Source: Stictocephala bisonia (lineage: Eukaryota > Arthropoda > Insecta > Hemiptera > Membracidae). From it: a DNA stretch of 64,000 nucleotides. The notes beneath the pieces are model-generated. The model was not told where the DNA came from. It searched no databases and saw nothing but the letters and a program-made list of their open reading frames with translations. The stretch is taken from assembly GCA_035578905.1 (NCBI GenBank), contig JAQJVL010000057.1, positions 682,001-746,000 of the forward strand. The letters are read 5' to 3'. Shown piece by piece: positions 36,920-49,910 of the stretch; within the stretch, counting starts at the first letter, position 1, and the number at the start of each line of letters is the position of its first letter. A program made the position numbers and the translations under genes.

Positions 36920-38400
36920 CACACGTTTGTAAACTAAGTAAAATAAAAGTACAAAAATCTACAAATATACACAAAATAATTATCAGGTTAAAATATATAT
37001 TTTAAAAATAAATACTTAAATGTAAGAATTAACATTACATTTTTTTAAATTTCGTTTAATCACTGGTTTTTTTTAATGGGAAGGGATGTTATATCATTGA
37101 GGACTTCATAGGTTTGTTTCTCTTGTGTTAAGGTGGCCGTATCCCTCCTCGAAAAACGCCAAAAACGTATGTTTCTACCTCAACGATTCGGTTCGGAATA
37201 ATGGTTGTATCGTGATACTTGAAGAGTCATGTAAAAGGACCTATTATAGTGGACCAAAGTTGGTTTTTTTTTTTTTTTTGGTTTTTTAAAATGAAAAATG
37301 GAGTATCTATAATCCAGTAAAAAAGGATTAAAGATCTTCTCATGCTTAAATATGCGAAACTTTCAATGCCATTCGTTCTTGATGGTTTTACATTAAAAAC
37401 TCACAATAACAACTTAAGGACACTGTAACAGAGCATATTATTAATCTACTCTTTTATACAAAGATAATTGTAAAATTTTCAACTAAAATTGTGTAAACAT
37501 GTCATTTGTATATATGTAAATTTAAAAAAAATCGTTTAGTTTTACTTTACACTTCGTTAGTTAGTACCTTTTGTCTACTATATTCTCAAAATATATCGCA
37601 CGGTTTCTTAAGGAGTTACATATCTAGGGAGGCCTAATACTTTGGGTAGCCTCATATCTTAAAGAATTTTTATTTTAAAATTTACTCTCATCACATTTAT
37701 CACTTGTAAGCAGACTACCACTTTTATTCAAACAAATTTTCAAATATATAATTTTATATCGAACAGCATTAAGAGATGATTTTAGAAATAGAAAATAAAA
37801 ACGTTTATAATTTTACTGTGGGAAAGTTTAGCCATTTTTAACGATAAATCGTAAATTGGTACAGCAAGGTTCCGCCAGAGAGCCCACACGTCCGCGTGTG
37901 ACGTCACATTACTGCCACTCCTACCGGATTGGATGTTAATTGTTCTGGCGTCCACGGTAACAGATCCCTTCTGGTCTAATTACCTTCATTACCTTGTTGT
38001 CAATGGTAACGAATTGATCCGGGCCGTACACAAACTTGCTTTGACACTGCTGATTACTTTCCCCACCGGATATGACAGTGACGTGTTACTCAACCTTTCA
38101 ACCCAAGGTTTTAGTGAACCAAGTTAAGCATGATAATAATTTCAGGAATGAGTTTATTCAAAAAGTGTCCATAAAAAACAGAGAATATTAAATATCATTT
38201 GACAAATCACTTTACAAAATGATACACTGATTTGAGGAGCTAGGTGTAACAGATTTCATCGTATATTCATTTAAAAGAATTAATACAATCAAGAGTGTTT
38301 AAAGAAAAGATAAAATAAAAACACACATTAAATTGAGTTATTATAACTACAACTGTTAAGAAAATGACCATAAAATGCATTCTGACAGTTAAAGTAAATA
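36920..38400. other. Unique DNA without a recognisable gene
   Basis: A T-run of about 17 bases lies near 37265. Bases 37860-38130 are more GC-rich, with CACGTCCGCGTGTGACGTCA and a 64-codon forward frame (37933-38127). The frame has no family resemblance, though base composition makes it the best place to look for a hidden exon in this stretch. Confidence 0.4.
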
Positions 38401-39464
38401 GTAAAATGCCGTTGTTATATCAGTAAAATGTTGTTGTTATATCAGTAAATGTTGTTGTTATATCAGTAAAATGTCGTTGTTACATCAGTAAAAAGTTGTT
38501 GTTATATCAGTAAAATGTCGTTGTTATATCAGTAAAATGTCGTTGTTATATCAGTAAAATGTTGTTGTTATATCAGTAAAATGTCGTTGTTACATCAGTA
38601 AATAGTTGTTGTTATATCAGTAAAATGTTGTTATATCAGTAAAATGTTGATTTTATATCGGTAAAATGTTGTTGTTATATCAGTAAAATGTTGATGTTAT
38701 ATCAGTAAAATGTTGTTGTTATATCAGTAAAATGTCTTTGTTACATCAGTAAAAAGTTGTTGTTATAGCAGTAAAATGTTGTTATATCAGTAAAATGTTG
38801 ATGTTATATCAGTAAAATTTTGTTGTTATATCAGTAAAATCTTGTTGTTATATCAGTAAAATCTTGTTGTTATATCAGTAAAATGTCGTTGTTACATCAG
38901 TTAAAAGTTGTTGTTATATCAGTAAAATGTTGTTATATCAGTAAAATGATGTTGTTATATCAGTAAAATCTTGCTGTTATATCAGTAAAATGTCGTTGTT
39001 ACATCAGTAAAAGTTGTTGTTATATCAGTAAAATGTTGTTATATCAGTAAAATGTTGTTGTTATATCAGTAAAATCTTGTTGTTATATCAGTAAAATGTT
39101 GTTGTTTTATCAGTAAAATCTTGTTGTTATTACAGTAAAATGTCGTTGTTACATCAGTAAAAAGTTGTTGTTATATCAGTAAAATGTTGTTGTTATATCA
39201 GTAAAATGTTGTTGTTATATCAGTAAAATGTTGTTGTTATATTAGTAAAATGTTGTTGTTATATCAGTAAAATTTTGTTGTTATATCAGTAAAATCTTGT
39301 TGTTATATCAGTAAAATCTTGTTGTTATATCAGTAAAATGTCGTTGTTACATCAGTAAAAAGTTGTTGTTATATCAGTAAAATGTTGATGTTATATCAGT
39401 AAAATGTCGTTGTTACATCAGTAAAAAGTTGTTGTTATATCAGTAAAATGTTGATGTTATATCA
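38401..39464. repeat. 22-bp minisatellite, about 49 units
   Basis: The core TTGTTGTTATATCAGTAAAA repeats with a 22-bp period. Common variants are GTCGTTGTTACATCAG, AAAAGTTG and a unit short by three to six bases (AATGTTGTTATATCAG). Groups of variants recur together near 38460, 38580, 38720, 38880 and 39000, pointing to amplification of blocks of about six units. Confidence 0.95.
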
Positions 39465-39862
39465 ACGTAAAAATCCTAAAACAAGAGCAACAAAAATCAG
39501 AGAATAGATATTATAAAACCACTTCATTACGTACAAAAATAAATACCAGCCTCATCCTGACTTGTGAAATCTGAAAGACAATAAATCAAGACAAAATAAA
39601 TATGATTATAAAATAAAAAGAATATTTACTTTTTTAAATACTCACACAAAACTCACATAGTACATCCTCATAAACATCAATTTCATCTTTCCCTACAAAA
39701 TAATTTATGTAGGTAAAACTCTTACAAACTCATACATATTTCAAATAGTACATCCTTGAAAACGTCAATTTCATCTTAATCTCAAAAACATTTAAGTAAA
39801 TAAAACTCGTACTTTCCACAAGACTCCCTATTACTAACAAGATGGAATACAAGTTGAAGTCA
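39465..39862. other. Left flank of the giant palindrome
   Basis: AT-rich unique DNA. ACTCAYA-type phrases repeat loosely (39640-39790: CATCCTCATAAACATCAATT and CATCCTTGAAAACGTCAATT), a diverged tandem duplication of about 85 bp. The last six bases, 39857-39862, are the left copy of the AAGTCA duplication. Confidence 0.6.
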
Positions 39863-40004
39863 AGTAGTGAAAAGATGAGGATAATGCCGTCAAAATTTGG
39901 GATTTCTGCGCCACTTTGACCTTTGGACCCACTTTTCTGGCCTCTGATTGGTCGAGAGCGGTCACGTGACTTTTCCAAGATGGCGGCGCCCATTTCCCGC
40001 CAAA

Positions 40005-40480
40005 TTTCCTAACCTCACTTTTCCTAACCTCAAATTTGTTTCCCGCCAAATTTCCTAACCTCAAATTTCCCTCAAATTCCCAAATTACCCTCAAATTTCC
40101 CCCAAATTACCCTCAAATTTCCCTCAAATTCCCAAATTACCCTCAAATAACCCTCAAATTTCCCTCAAATTCCCAAATTACCCTCAAATTTCCCCCAAAT
40201 TACCCTCAAATTTCCCTCAAATAACCCTCAAATTTCCCTCAAATTCCCAAATTACCCTCAAATTTCCCTCAAATTCCCAAATTACCCTCAAATTTCCCTC
40301 AAATAACCCTCAAATTTCCCTCACATTTCCCCCAAATTACCCTCAAATTTCCCTCAAATAACCCTCAAATTTCCCTCAAATTACCCAATTTCCCACATTT
40401 CCCTTCATATTTCCCCCCAAATTACCCTCTCATTTCCCTAAAATTCCCAAATTTCCCCCCAAATTCCCTTGTTATACGAT
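40005..40480. repeat. CCCTCAAATTT minisatellite, left arm
   Basis: Short units such as CCCTCAAATTTCCCTCAAAT and CCCAAATTACCCTCAAATTT repeat irregularly, preceded by CCCGCCAAATTTCCTAACCT units. One strand is nearly free of G. The mirror copy is at about 53245-53735, with a different number and order of units, so this is one of the faster-changing parts of the palindrome. Confidence 0.9.
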
Positions 40481-40870
40481 ATAAGATACACTTTTTTTGT
40501 CCAATATGGCGTCTTTCCCTCCCAAAATTCCCGCCAAAAATTCCCTCAGCCAAGATGGCGACCTTAGACTATATAAAATGAACTTTTTTGTCCAATATGG
40601 CGTCTTTTTCCATGATATACTATATAAAATTCACTTTTTTTGTCCAATATGGCGTCTTTTTCCATGATATACTATATAAAATTCACTTTTTTGTCCAATA
40701 TGGCGTCTTTCCCACCCAAAATTCCCTCCAAAATTCCTTATCCAATATGGCGGACTTTACACTATAATAAATGTAAAAAGATGACAACCGGATCCAAGAT
40801 GGCGGTCTTTCCCTTCGGGTACTTCCGGCGACTGTTGGCTACCTTCGTACGCTCTTAGCCTATGATGCAC
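40480..40870. repeat. TATATAAA / ATGGCG module array, left arm
   Basis: Two motifs alternate: GTCCAATATGGCGTCTTT (near 40499, 40589, 40643, 40695) or CCAAGATGGCG (40550, 40794), and ACTATATAAAATTCACTTTT (40619, 40671; variant at 40568). AAGATGGCGGC-type sequence resembles a YY1 site and TATATAAA a TATA box; these are resemblances only. It could be a transposon promoter region. The mirror copy is at 52853-53243. Confidence 0.7.
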
Positions 40871-43815
40871 GCGTCGTCTGCTGGTCGGGCACGCATGCGC
40901 CCCTTGTTACTCTACTCATATATACACTACTCCAAATACTCTATGTGCTCAACCCGATCGTAGCGCACCTGGTGGCAAAACAGCACATCCTTTCGGAAAC
41001 ATGACGCCTTCGGAAGGGAAGTCCCCGTGGGAAAATTCCCTCCCTCAAATTACCTCGGTATACTATACAAAATGCACTCTTCCCATCTCATACTATATAA
41101 AATGCAAAAGATGGTGGCCATTTACATATGTACTATATAAAATGCTTTCGTGTACTTCCGGCAACCGTCGGCTACCTTCGTACACGTCGTCTGCTGGTCT
41201 GACGCACACCCAAATGCCACGCTCTGATTACTTATTTAATTTTTCTCAACTTTTTAATAAATACACTGTTAATATACGCTCTTACCTTCGGACACTCATC
41301 CATGGCTTCCTACACTGTTACCTATACTTATCTATCGAATCACAGATCATCCTCAAGCCCCTACTTAACACTCTAGGCAACCCGCAATACACGTTTTTAA
41401 TTAATTATTTATTCAAAAATGAAGGGATAATTCTTTTTATTTAATCTGTTTATAATTTGTAATACACTGTTAGACTACTTATTTAATTTAATTTTTCTCA
41501 AATTTTAACAAATACACAGTTAACATACGCTCTTAGCTTTGGGTACTCATCCACGGCTTCCTACACTGTTACCTATATCGAATCACAGTTCATTCTCAAG
41601 CCCCTACTTAACACTCTAGGCAACCCGCAATACACGTTTTTAATTAATTATTTATTCAAAAATGAAGGGACAATTCTTTATATTTAATCTGTTTATAATT
41701 TGTAATACACTGTTACCCTATCCATTTTAAATAATTTCTTATTTTATATTAAATACTCTGTTAACATGCGCTCTTACCTTCAACTACCATCTACTTCCGG
41801 TTAACTTCGTATTAACCCGACATCCTCTAAACCTAACACGCTAGCTTAACGCTCTTACCCATGCCATTCAACTGTACTTACAAAGTCTACTCGGGCTTTA
41901 TCGGTCCGTTATTGGTCACAAGCTTCACATTTTCTTTCATTAACTATAACAATTTCCTATTTTCGCCCACCTTTGCATGCATGTACATCTTACCTAGGTT
42001 ACATTACTTACTTACTTTTATTATCAATTCTGTGGACTCAAATACCTCACTTCCCATCCACGTACATATCCAGAACCCATCAGCCCCCCTACATAACGAA
42101 ACAAGCACACCTACCTTCACTTCCTCTCCACAAACATTCCTTCCTTTGTACCGACACTCAAGGACTAATTCACTACCATTTCACAACCCATATACTAGTT
42201 ACTGAACTGCCAGTAGTGCCAGTGCACCGACAGTACATTCAGTTCTCACACAAAACATGGCTGACCTCAATATTTTTTGCTATTTTAATTGGCACCAGAC
42301 GGACTGCATATCAACCACATGCTAACCCTAGAGGTCAAGTTAGTGATATCAAACAACGTTGCATTTCCTCGAGATTGTAAAATCCGACCATATCTGGTCT
42401 ATTATTGAACAAAACGAAAGAATCATTGGTATTATAGTCCCGTACTTTTAAAAAAAGAGAGCAATAATAATTTATTTACACACTACGTTTTATTCAGTAA
42501 AATCAATTGATATTCTTGTTATTACCAATTATCATACGTAATACATAGAACCTTTTACAATAATTTATGCTTTATATTTAAATTATTACGAGTAAACTTA
42601 ATTTTAACAAAGTTTTATCAATTTGTTTTGTTGTAAATTCCATAATTTATAAAAATGCTAACACATTACATGTGTAATAATGAGAGATCGTACATCAAAT
42701 TATACCGTATTTTCTAAAGTTTTTATAGTTTAGGTAGGATTTTAAACAATATGTATAGCATTTATAACCGAATTATTGTATGTTAACCAACCTAAACTTA
42801 CAAATAACAATTATTATATCCACAAACACATGATAAATGAAGTGTAATAACCTCAAACACAAGATAATTCCTCACACTTTATATACACCATAGCAATACA
42901 CTATTTACTGTATTTGAGACGTTAATCGTAGAGGTATGGGTCTTGAATGAGTGTAGATGAATGAGTGTAGTCTTTGTTACTAACTAAGGCTGCTGGACCC
43001 TTTGATATATCATCTATTAAAACACAATATTAAGGAAAACTATGACATGGAACCCAAACCACATAGTATTGATTTTATTTCAAACAAACTGTCAGTTTAA
43101 AAAACATTCTAACAGAAGAGTAAATTCCATCCAAAAGTAAGAAAAAATCAAAGATACATACAAATTTCAGAAAAAGAGTCATTTTACACAAAAATGTGTT
43201 GAAACATTGTTCAAATCAAGGAAGAACTACCAACATAGTACTCTCCAAACCCCTTAAAGTTGAGTTAAAATGCACATAAATAGGGATATTTGTGTACAAA
43301 ATATGTTATAATTCCCTAAAAGCATTAAAATGCAGTGTCATAACAATGATATTCACCCTAAACATTAAAAAACCCTTTAAAATACTCTTATAGAAACCTT
43401 TATAAACTTAATTTGAGCTCAAAACAACGTACAAAACTGATGTAACACTTGTAAATTAATTGTTTAACCTACATAGCTATTTAGTTGACTCCAAACATTT
43501 GACAAAGTGTAAGTAGCCAATAGGAATAAATTCTCTATAATGTTCACATTTTAAGCTTGATTTTAACAAAACCTGGTGCTATTGATTCTTTGCACATTAA
43601 ACAAATAAACAAATAGTTAGTTGAAACGTCTCTGTTGTAGAAACCGTGGTATTAACAGTAAGAAAGTTTGGTTTCTTTTGACTATAATATACTCGATCAG
43701 AAAATGTATATACACCACTCCCAAAGACCCAAACACATGGAGAACCTAGAACACACAACACCCTTGACAGATCACCTACATAAAATAATAAATGTACGTA
43801 CATACATACATACAT
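40870..43815. other. Remaining outer arm sequence, left
   Basis: Holds three more TATATAAAATGC copies (41086-41150) and a second copy of the TTCCGGC...GGCTACCTTCGTAC module (40825 and 41156). It also holds the 243-bp duplication listed separately and then AT-rich sequence. Frames of 147 (41001-41444), 114 (41861-42205), 135 (41973-42380) and 84 codons (43597-43851, reverse) are open. Two of them overlap in different frames and none shows a domain, signal or family pattern that I recognise. All have mirror copies in the right arm. I do not call them genes. Confidence 0.5.
41258..41730. repeat. 243-bp tandem duplication in the left arm
   Basis: ACTCTAGGCAACCCGCAATA at 41369 recurs at 41612, 243 bp later, with long matching stretches on both sides (CTTCCTACACTGTTACCTAT, AATTATTTATTCAAAAATGA). 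A third partial copy begins near 41752 (ACTCTGTTAACATGCGCTCT). The mirror is at about 51991-52463. Confidence 0.9.
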
Positions 43816-46800
43816 ATCCACTACATAAAACCTATGATTGACACTCAACATTCATGGATGACCACCTACCATACATACGTACACCATAAAACCATGACTT
43901 AACAGTCCACACACCTACTCCAAACACAATACCTCTGATAGATAATCCAGCTAACCACTACATAAAACCTATGATTGACACTCAACATTCATGGATGACC
44001 ACCTACCATACATACGTACACCATAAAACCATGACTTAACAGTCCACACACCTACTCAAAACACAACACCTCTGATAGATAATCCACCTAACCACTACAT
44101 AAAACCTATGATTGACACTCAACATTCATGGATGACCACCTACCATACATACGTACACCATAAAACCATGACTTAACAGTCCACACACCTACTCAAAACA
44201 CAACACCTCTGATAGATAATCCACCTAACCACTACATAAAACCTATGATTGACACTCAACATTCATGGATGACCACCTACCATACATACGTACACCATAA
44301 AACCATTACTTAACAGTCCACACACCTACTCAAAACACAACACCTCTGATAGATAATCCACCTAACCACTACATAAAACCTATGATTGACACTCAACATT
44401 CATGGATGACCACCTACCATACATACGTACACCATAAAACCATGACTTAACAGTCCACACGCCTACTCAAAACACAACACCTCTGATAGATAATCCACCT
44501 AACCACTACATAAAACCTATGATTGACACTCAACATTCATGGATGACCACCTACCATACATACGTACACCATAAAACCACGACTTAACAGTCCACACACC
44601 TACTCAAAACACAACACCTCTGATAGATAATCCACCTAACCACTACATAAAACCTAAGATTGACACTCAACATTCATGGATGACCACTTACCATACATAC
44701 GTACACCATAAAACCATGACTTAACAGTCCACCCGCCTACTCAAAACACAACACCTCTGATAGATAATCCACCTAACCACTACATAAAACCTATGATTGA
44801 CACTCAACATTCATGGATGACCACCTACCATACATACGTACACCATAAAACCATGACTTAACAGTCCACACACCTACTCAAAACACAACACCTCTGATAG
44901 ATAATCCACCTAACCACTACATAAAACCTATGATTGACACTCAACATTCATGGATGACCACCTACCATACATACGTACACCATAAAACCATGACTTAACA
45001 GTCCACACGCCTACTCAAAACACAACACCTCTGATAGATAATCCACCTAACCACTACATAAAACCTATGATTGACACTCAACATTCATGGATGACCACCT
45101 ACCATACAAACGTACACCATAAAACCATGACTTAACAGTCCACACACCTACTCAAAACACAACACCTCTGATAGATAATCCACCTAACCACTACATAAAA
45201 CCTATGATTGACACTCAACATTCATGGATGACCACCTACCATACATACGTACACCATAAAACCATGACTTAACAGTTCACACGCCTACTCAAAACACAAC
45301 ATCTCTGATAGATAATCCACCTAACCACTACATAAAACCTATGATTGACACTCAACATTCATGGATGACCACCTACCATACATACGTACACCATAAAACC
45401 ATGACTTAACAGTCCACACACCTACTCAAAACACAACACCTCTGATAGATAATCCACCAAACCACTACATAAAACCTATGATTGACACTCAACATTCCTG
45501 GATGACCACCTACCATACATACGTACACCATAAAACCATGACTTAACAGTCCACCCGCCTACTCAAAAAACAACACCTCTGATAGATAATCCACCTAACC
45601 ACTACATAAAACCTATGATTGACACTCAACATTCATGGATGACCACCTACCATACATACGTACACCATAAAACCATGACTAACAGTCCACACACCTACTC
45701 AAAACACAACACCTCTGATAGATAATCCACCTAACCACTACATAAAACCTATGATTGACACTCAACATTCATGGATGACCACCTACCATACATACGTACA
45801 CCATAAAACCATCACTTAACAGTCCACACGCCTACTCAAAACACAACACCTCTGATAGATAATCCACCTAACCACTACATAAAACCTATGATTGACACTC
45901 AACATTCATGGATGACCACCTACCATACATACGTACACCATAAAACCATGACTTAACAGTCCACACACCTACTCAAAACACAACACCTCTGATAGATAAT
46001 CCACCTAACCACTACATAAAACCTATGATTGACACTCAACATTCATGGATGACCACCTACCATACATACGTACACCATAAAACCATGACTTAACAGTCCA
46101 CACGCCTACTCAAAACACAACACCTCTGATAGATAATCCACCTAACCACTACATAAAACCTATGATTGACACTCAACATTCATGGATGACCACCTACCAT
46201 ACATACGTACACCATAAAACCATGACTTAACAGTCCACACGCCTACTCAAAACACAACACCTCTGATAGATAATCCACCTAACCACTACATAAAACCTAT
46301 GATTGACACTCAACATTCATGGATGACCACCTACCATACATACGTACACCATAAAACCATGACTTAACAGTCCACACGCCTACTCAAAACACAACACCTC
46401 TGATAGATAATCCACCTAACCACTACATAAAACCTATGATTGACACTCAACATTCATGGATGACCACCTACCATACATACGTACACCATAAAACCATGAC
46501 TTAACAGTCCACACGCCTACTCAAAACACAACACCTCTGATAGATAATCCACCTAACCACTACATAAAACCTATGATTGACACTCAACATTCATGGATGA
46601 CCACCTACCATACATACGTACACCATAAAACCATGACTTAACAGTCCACACACCTACTCAAAACACAACACCTCTGATAGATAATCCACCAAACCACTAC
46701 ATAAAACCTATGATTGACACTCAACATTCATGGATGACCACCTACCATACATACGCACACCATAAAACCATGACTTAACAGTCCACCCGCCTACTCAAAA

Positions 46801-47200
46801 AACAACACCTCTGATAGATAATCCACCTAACCACTACATAAAACCTATGATTGACACTCAACATTCATGGATGACCACCTACAATACATACGTACACCAA
46901 TAAACCATGACTTAACAGTCCACACACCTACTCAAAACACAACACCTCTGATAGATATTCCACCTAACCACTACATAAAACCTATGATTGACACTCAACA
47001 TTCATGGATGACCACCTACCATACATACGTACACCATAAAACCATGACTTAACAGTCCACACACCTACTCAAAACACAACACCTCTGATAGATAATCCAC
47101 CTAACCACTACATAAAACCTATGATTGACACTCAACATTCATGGATGACCACCTACCATACATACATACACCATAAAACCATGACTGAACAGTCCACCCG
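43816..47200. repeat. 137-bp satellite, left arm (about 24-25 units)
   Basis: The unit starts ACTACATAAAACCTATGATT and includes CATTCATGGATGACCACCTA, CATAAAACCATGACTTAACA and CACCTCTGATAGATAATCCA. Spacing measured between successive landmarks is 137 bp. Units with CCACACACC and with CCACACGCC or CCACCCGCC alternate over much of the array, indicating a 274-bp dimer. The mirror array at 48296-49910 is shorter by 13 units. The 61-codon frame at 46867-47052 is repeat sequence. Confidence 0.98.
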
Positions 47201-47775
47201 CCTACCTCTGCACACACAATTCCTTAGGACACACCCTCCTCCCACCACTCATCCTACAGACAAATCTCCATGAGAACTACCCATCCACCATAAAAACACT
47301 ATTGCTTCATATAATCATGTTTCAAAATAACATTATTACACTGTAAGATAGGTTAAATATAGCTAAAGACCTAAAGTGTTTCCTAAAATTCTGTTTTCTC
47401 TAGAAATATGAGAGTCGTTGGTCGAAAACAACCAAACTAAACATAGAAAATAAGAATCAGCTAGTAGTTTCATAGAAATTCTGCTATACAACTAAAAAAA
47501 TATGAGAAAAAATTAGGTTTAAAAACAATGAACACAGAAAAAATTAGGTTTAAAAACAATGAACACAGAAAAAATTAGGTTTAAAAACAATGAGAACAGA
47601 AAAAATTAGTTAGGTTAAAAAAATGAACACAGAAAAAGTTAGGTTTAAAAAAATGAACATAGATAAAGTTAGGTTAGCAAACATCAGAAAAGTAAGTCTA
47701 GCAAACAACCGAAAGGTTGATTGCTATCCTTACTTTTCCGAAAAGTTGTTAAAATTAACAAAAGTCATAAAATGT
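47201..47775. other. Inner arm, left, with a 33-bp repeat next to the centre
   Basis: Unique arm sequence is followed by about five units of AATTAGGTTTAAAAACAATG (47508-47680, period about 33 bp). About 50 bases at roughly 47690-47740 (including CAAACAACCGAAAGG and TTGATTGCTATCC) have no partner in the right arm. Confidence 0.8.
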
Positions 47776-47786
47776 CCCATTTTATG
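47766..47786. other. Centre of the palindrome
   Basis: CATAAAATG and CATTTTATG face each other across TCC at 47775-47777. Pairing continues outward through AATTAACAAAA/TTTTGTTAATT with one mismatch in the first 25 bases per side. Confidence 0.95.
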
Positions 47787-48295
47787 AGTTTTGTTAATTT
47801 TAACTGAACTTTTCTGATGTTTGCTAACCTAACTTTTTCTATGTTCATTTTTTTAAACCTAACTTTTTCTGTGTTCATTTTTTTAACCTAACTAATTTTT
47901 TCTGTTCTCATTGTTTTTAAACCTAATTTTTTCTGTGTTCATTGTTTTTAAACCTAATTTTTTCTGTGTTCATTGTTTTTAAACCTAATTTTTTCTCATA
48001 TTTTTTTAGTTGTATAGCAGAATTTCTATGAAACTACTAGCTGATTCTTATTTTCTATGTTTAGTTTGGTTGTTTTCGACCAACGACTCTCATATTTCTA
48101 GAGAAAACAGAATTTTAGGAAACACTTTAGGTCTTTAGCTATAGTTAACCTATCTTACAGTGTAATAATGTTATTTTGAAACATGATTATATGAAGCAAT
48201 AGTGTTTTTATGGTGGATGGGTAGTTCTCATGGAGATTTGTCTGTAGGATGAGTGGTGGGAGGAGGGTGTGTCCTAAGGAATTGTGTGTGCAGAG
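47787..48295. other. Inner arm, right
   Basis: This is the reverse complement of 47201-47765 lacking the 50-base asymmetric segment. It holds the same 33-bp repeat (about 47830-47995). Confidence 0.85.
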
Positions 48296-49910
48296 GTAGG
48301 CGGGTGGACTGTTAAGTCATGGTTTTATGGTGTACGTATGTATGGTAGGTGGTCATCCATGAATGTTGAGTGTCAATCATAGGTTTTATGTAGTGGTTTG
48401 GTGGATTATCTATCAGAGGTGTTGTGTTTTGAGTAGGTGTGTGGACTGTTAAGTCATGGTTTTATGTTGTACGTATGTATGGTAGGTGGTCATCCATGAA
48501 TGTTGAGTGTCAATCATAGGTTTTATGTAGTGGTTAGGTGGATTATCTATCAGAGGTGTTGTTTTTTGAGTAGGCGGGTGGACTGTTAAGTCATGGTTTT
48601 ATGGTGTACGTATGTATGGTAGGTGGTCATCCATGAATGTTGAGTGTCAATCATAGGTTTTATGTAGTGGTTTGGTGGATTATCTATCAGAGGTGTTGTG
48701 TTTTGAGTAGGTGTGTGGACTGTTAAGTCATGGTTTTATGTTGTACGTATGTATGGTAGGTGGTCATCCATGAATGTTGAGTGTCAATCATAGGTTTTAT
48801 GTAGTGGTTAGGTGGATTATCTATCAGAGGTGTTGTGTTTTGAGTAGGTGTGTGGACTGTTAAGTCATGGTTTTATGGTGTACGTATGTATGGTAGGTGG
48901 TCATCCATGAATGTTGAGTGTCAATCATAGGTTTTATGTAGTGGTCAGGTGGATTATCTATCAGAGGTGTTGTGTTTTGAGTAGGCGTGTGGACTGTTAA
49001 GTCATGGTTTTATGGTGTACGTATGTATGGTAAGTGGTCATCCATGAATGTTGAGTGTCAATCATAGGTTTTATGTAGTGGTTAGGTGGATTATCTATCA
49101 GAGGTGTTGTGTTTTGAGTAGGTGTGTGGACTGTTAAGTCATGGTTTTATGGTGTACGTATGTATGGTAGGTGGTCATCCATGAATGTTGAGTGTCAATC
49201 ATAGGTTTTATGTAGTGGTTCGGTGGATTATCTATCAGAGGTGTTGTGTTTTGAGTAGGCGGGTGGACTGTTAAGTCATGGTTTTATGGTGTACGTATGT
49301 ATGGTAGGTGGTCATCCATGAATGTTGAGTGTCAATCATAGGTTTTATGTAGTGGTTAGGTGGATTATCTATCAGAGGTGTTGTGTTTTGAGTAGGTGTG
49401 TGGACTGTTAAGTAATGGTTTTATGGTGTACGTATGTATGGTAGGTGGTCATCCATGAATGTTGAGTGTCAATCATAGGTTTTATGTAGTGGTTAGGTGG
49501 ATTATCTATCAGAGGTGTTGTGTTTTGAGTAGGTGTGTGGACTGTTAAGTCATGGTTTTATGGTGTACGTATGTATGGTAGGTGGTCATCCATGAATGTT
49601 GAGTGTCAATCATAGGTTTTATGTAGTGGTTAGGTGGATTATCTATCAGAGGTGTTGTGTTTTGAGTAGGTGTGTGGACTGTTAAGTCATGGTTTTATGG
49701 TGTACGTATGTATGGTAGGTGGTCATCCATGAATGTTGAGTGTCAATCATAGGTTTTATGTAGTGGTTAGCTGGATTATCTATCAGAGGTGTTGTGTTTT
49801 GAGTAGGTGTGTGGACTGTTAAGTCATGGTTTTATGGTGTACGTATGTATGGTAGGTGGTCATCCATGAATGTTGAGTGTCAATCATAGGTTTTATGTAG
49901 TGGATATGTA
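48296..49910. repeat. 137-bp satellite, right arm, inverted (about 12 units)
   Basis: The reverse complement of the unit in the left arm, with ATCTATCAGAGGTGTTG and TACGTATGTATGGTAGGTGG as landmarks. Variant units such as GTTTTATGTTGTACG (48460, 48737) are in the right arm only, and a block of two units at 48310-48585 recurs at 48585-48860, so the arms have evolved separately here. Confidence 0.98.
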
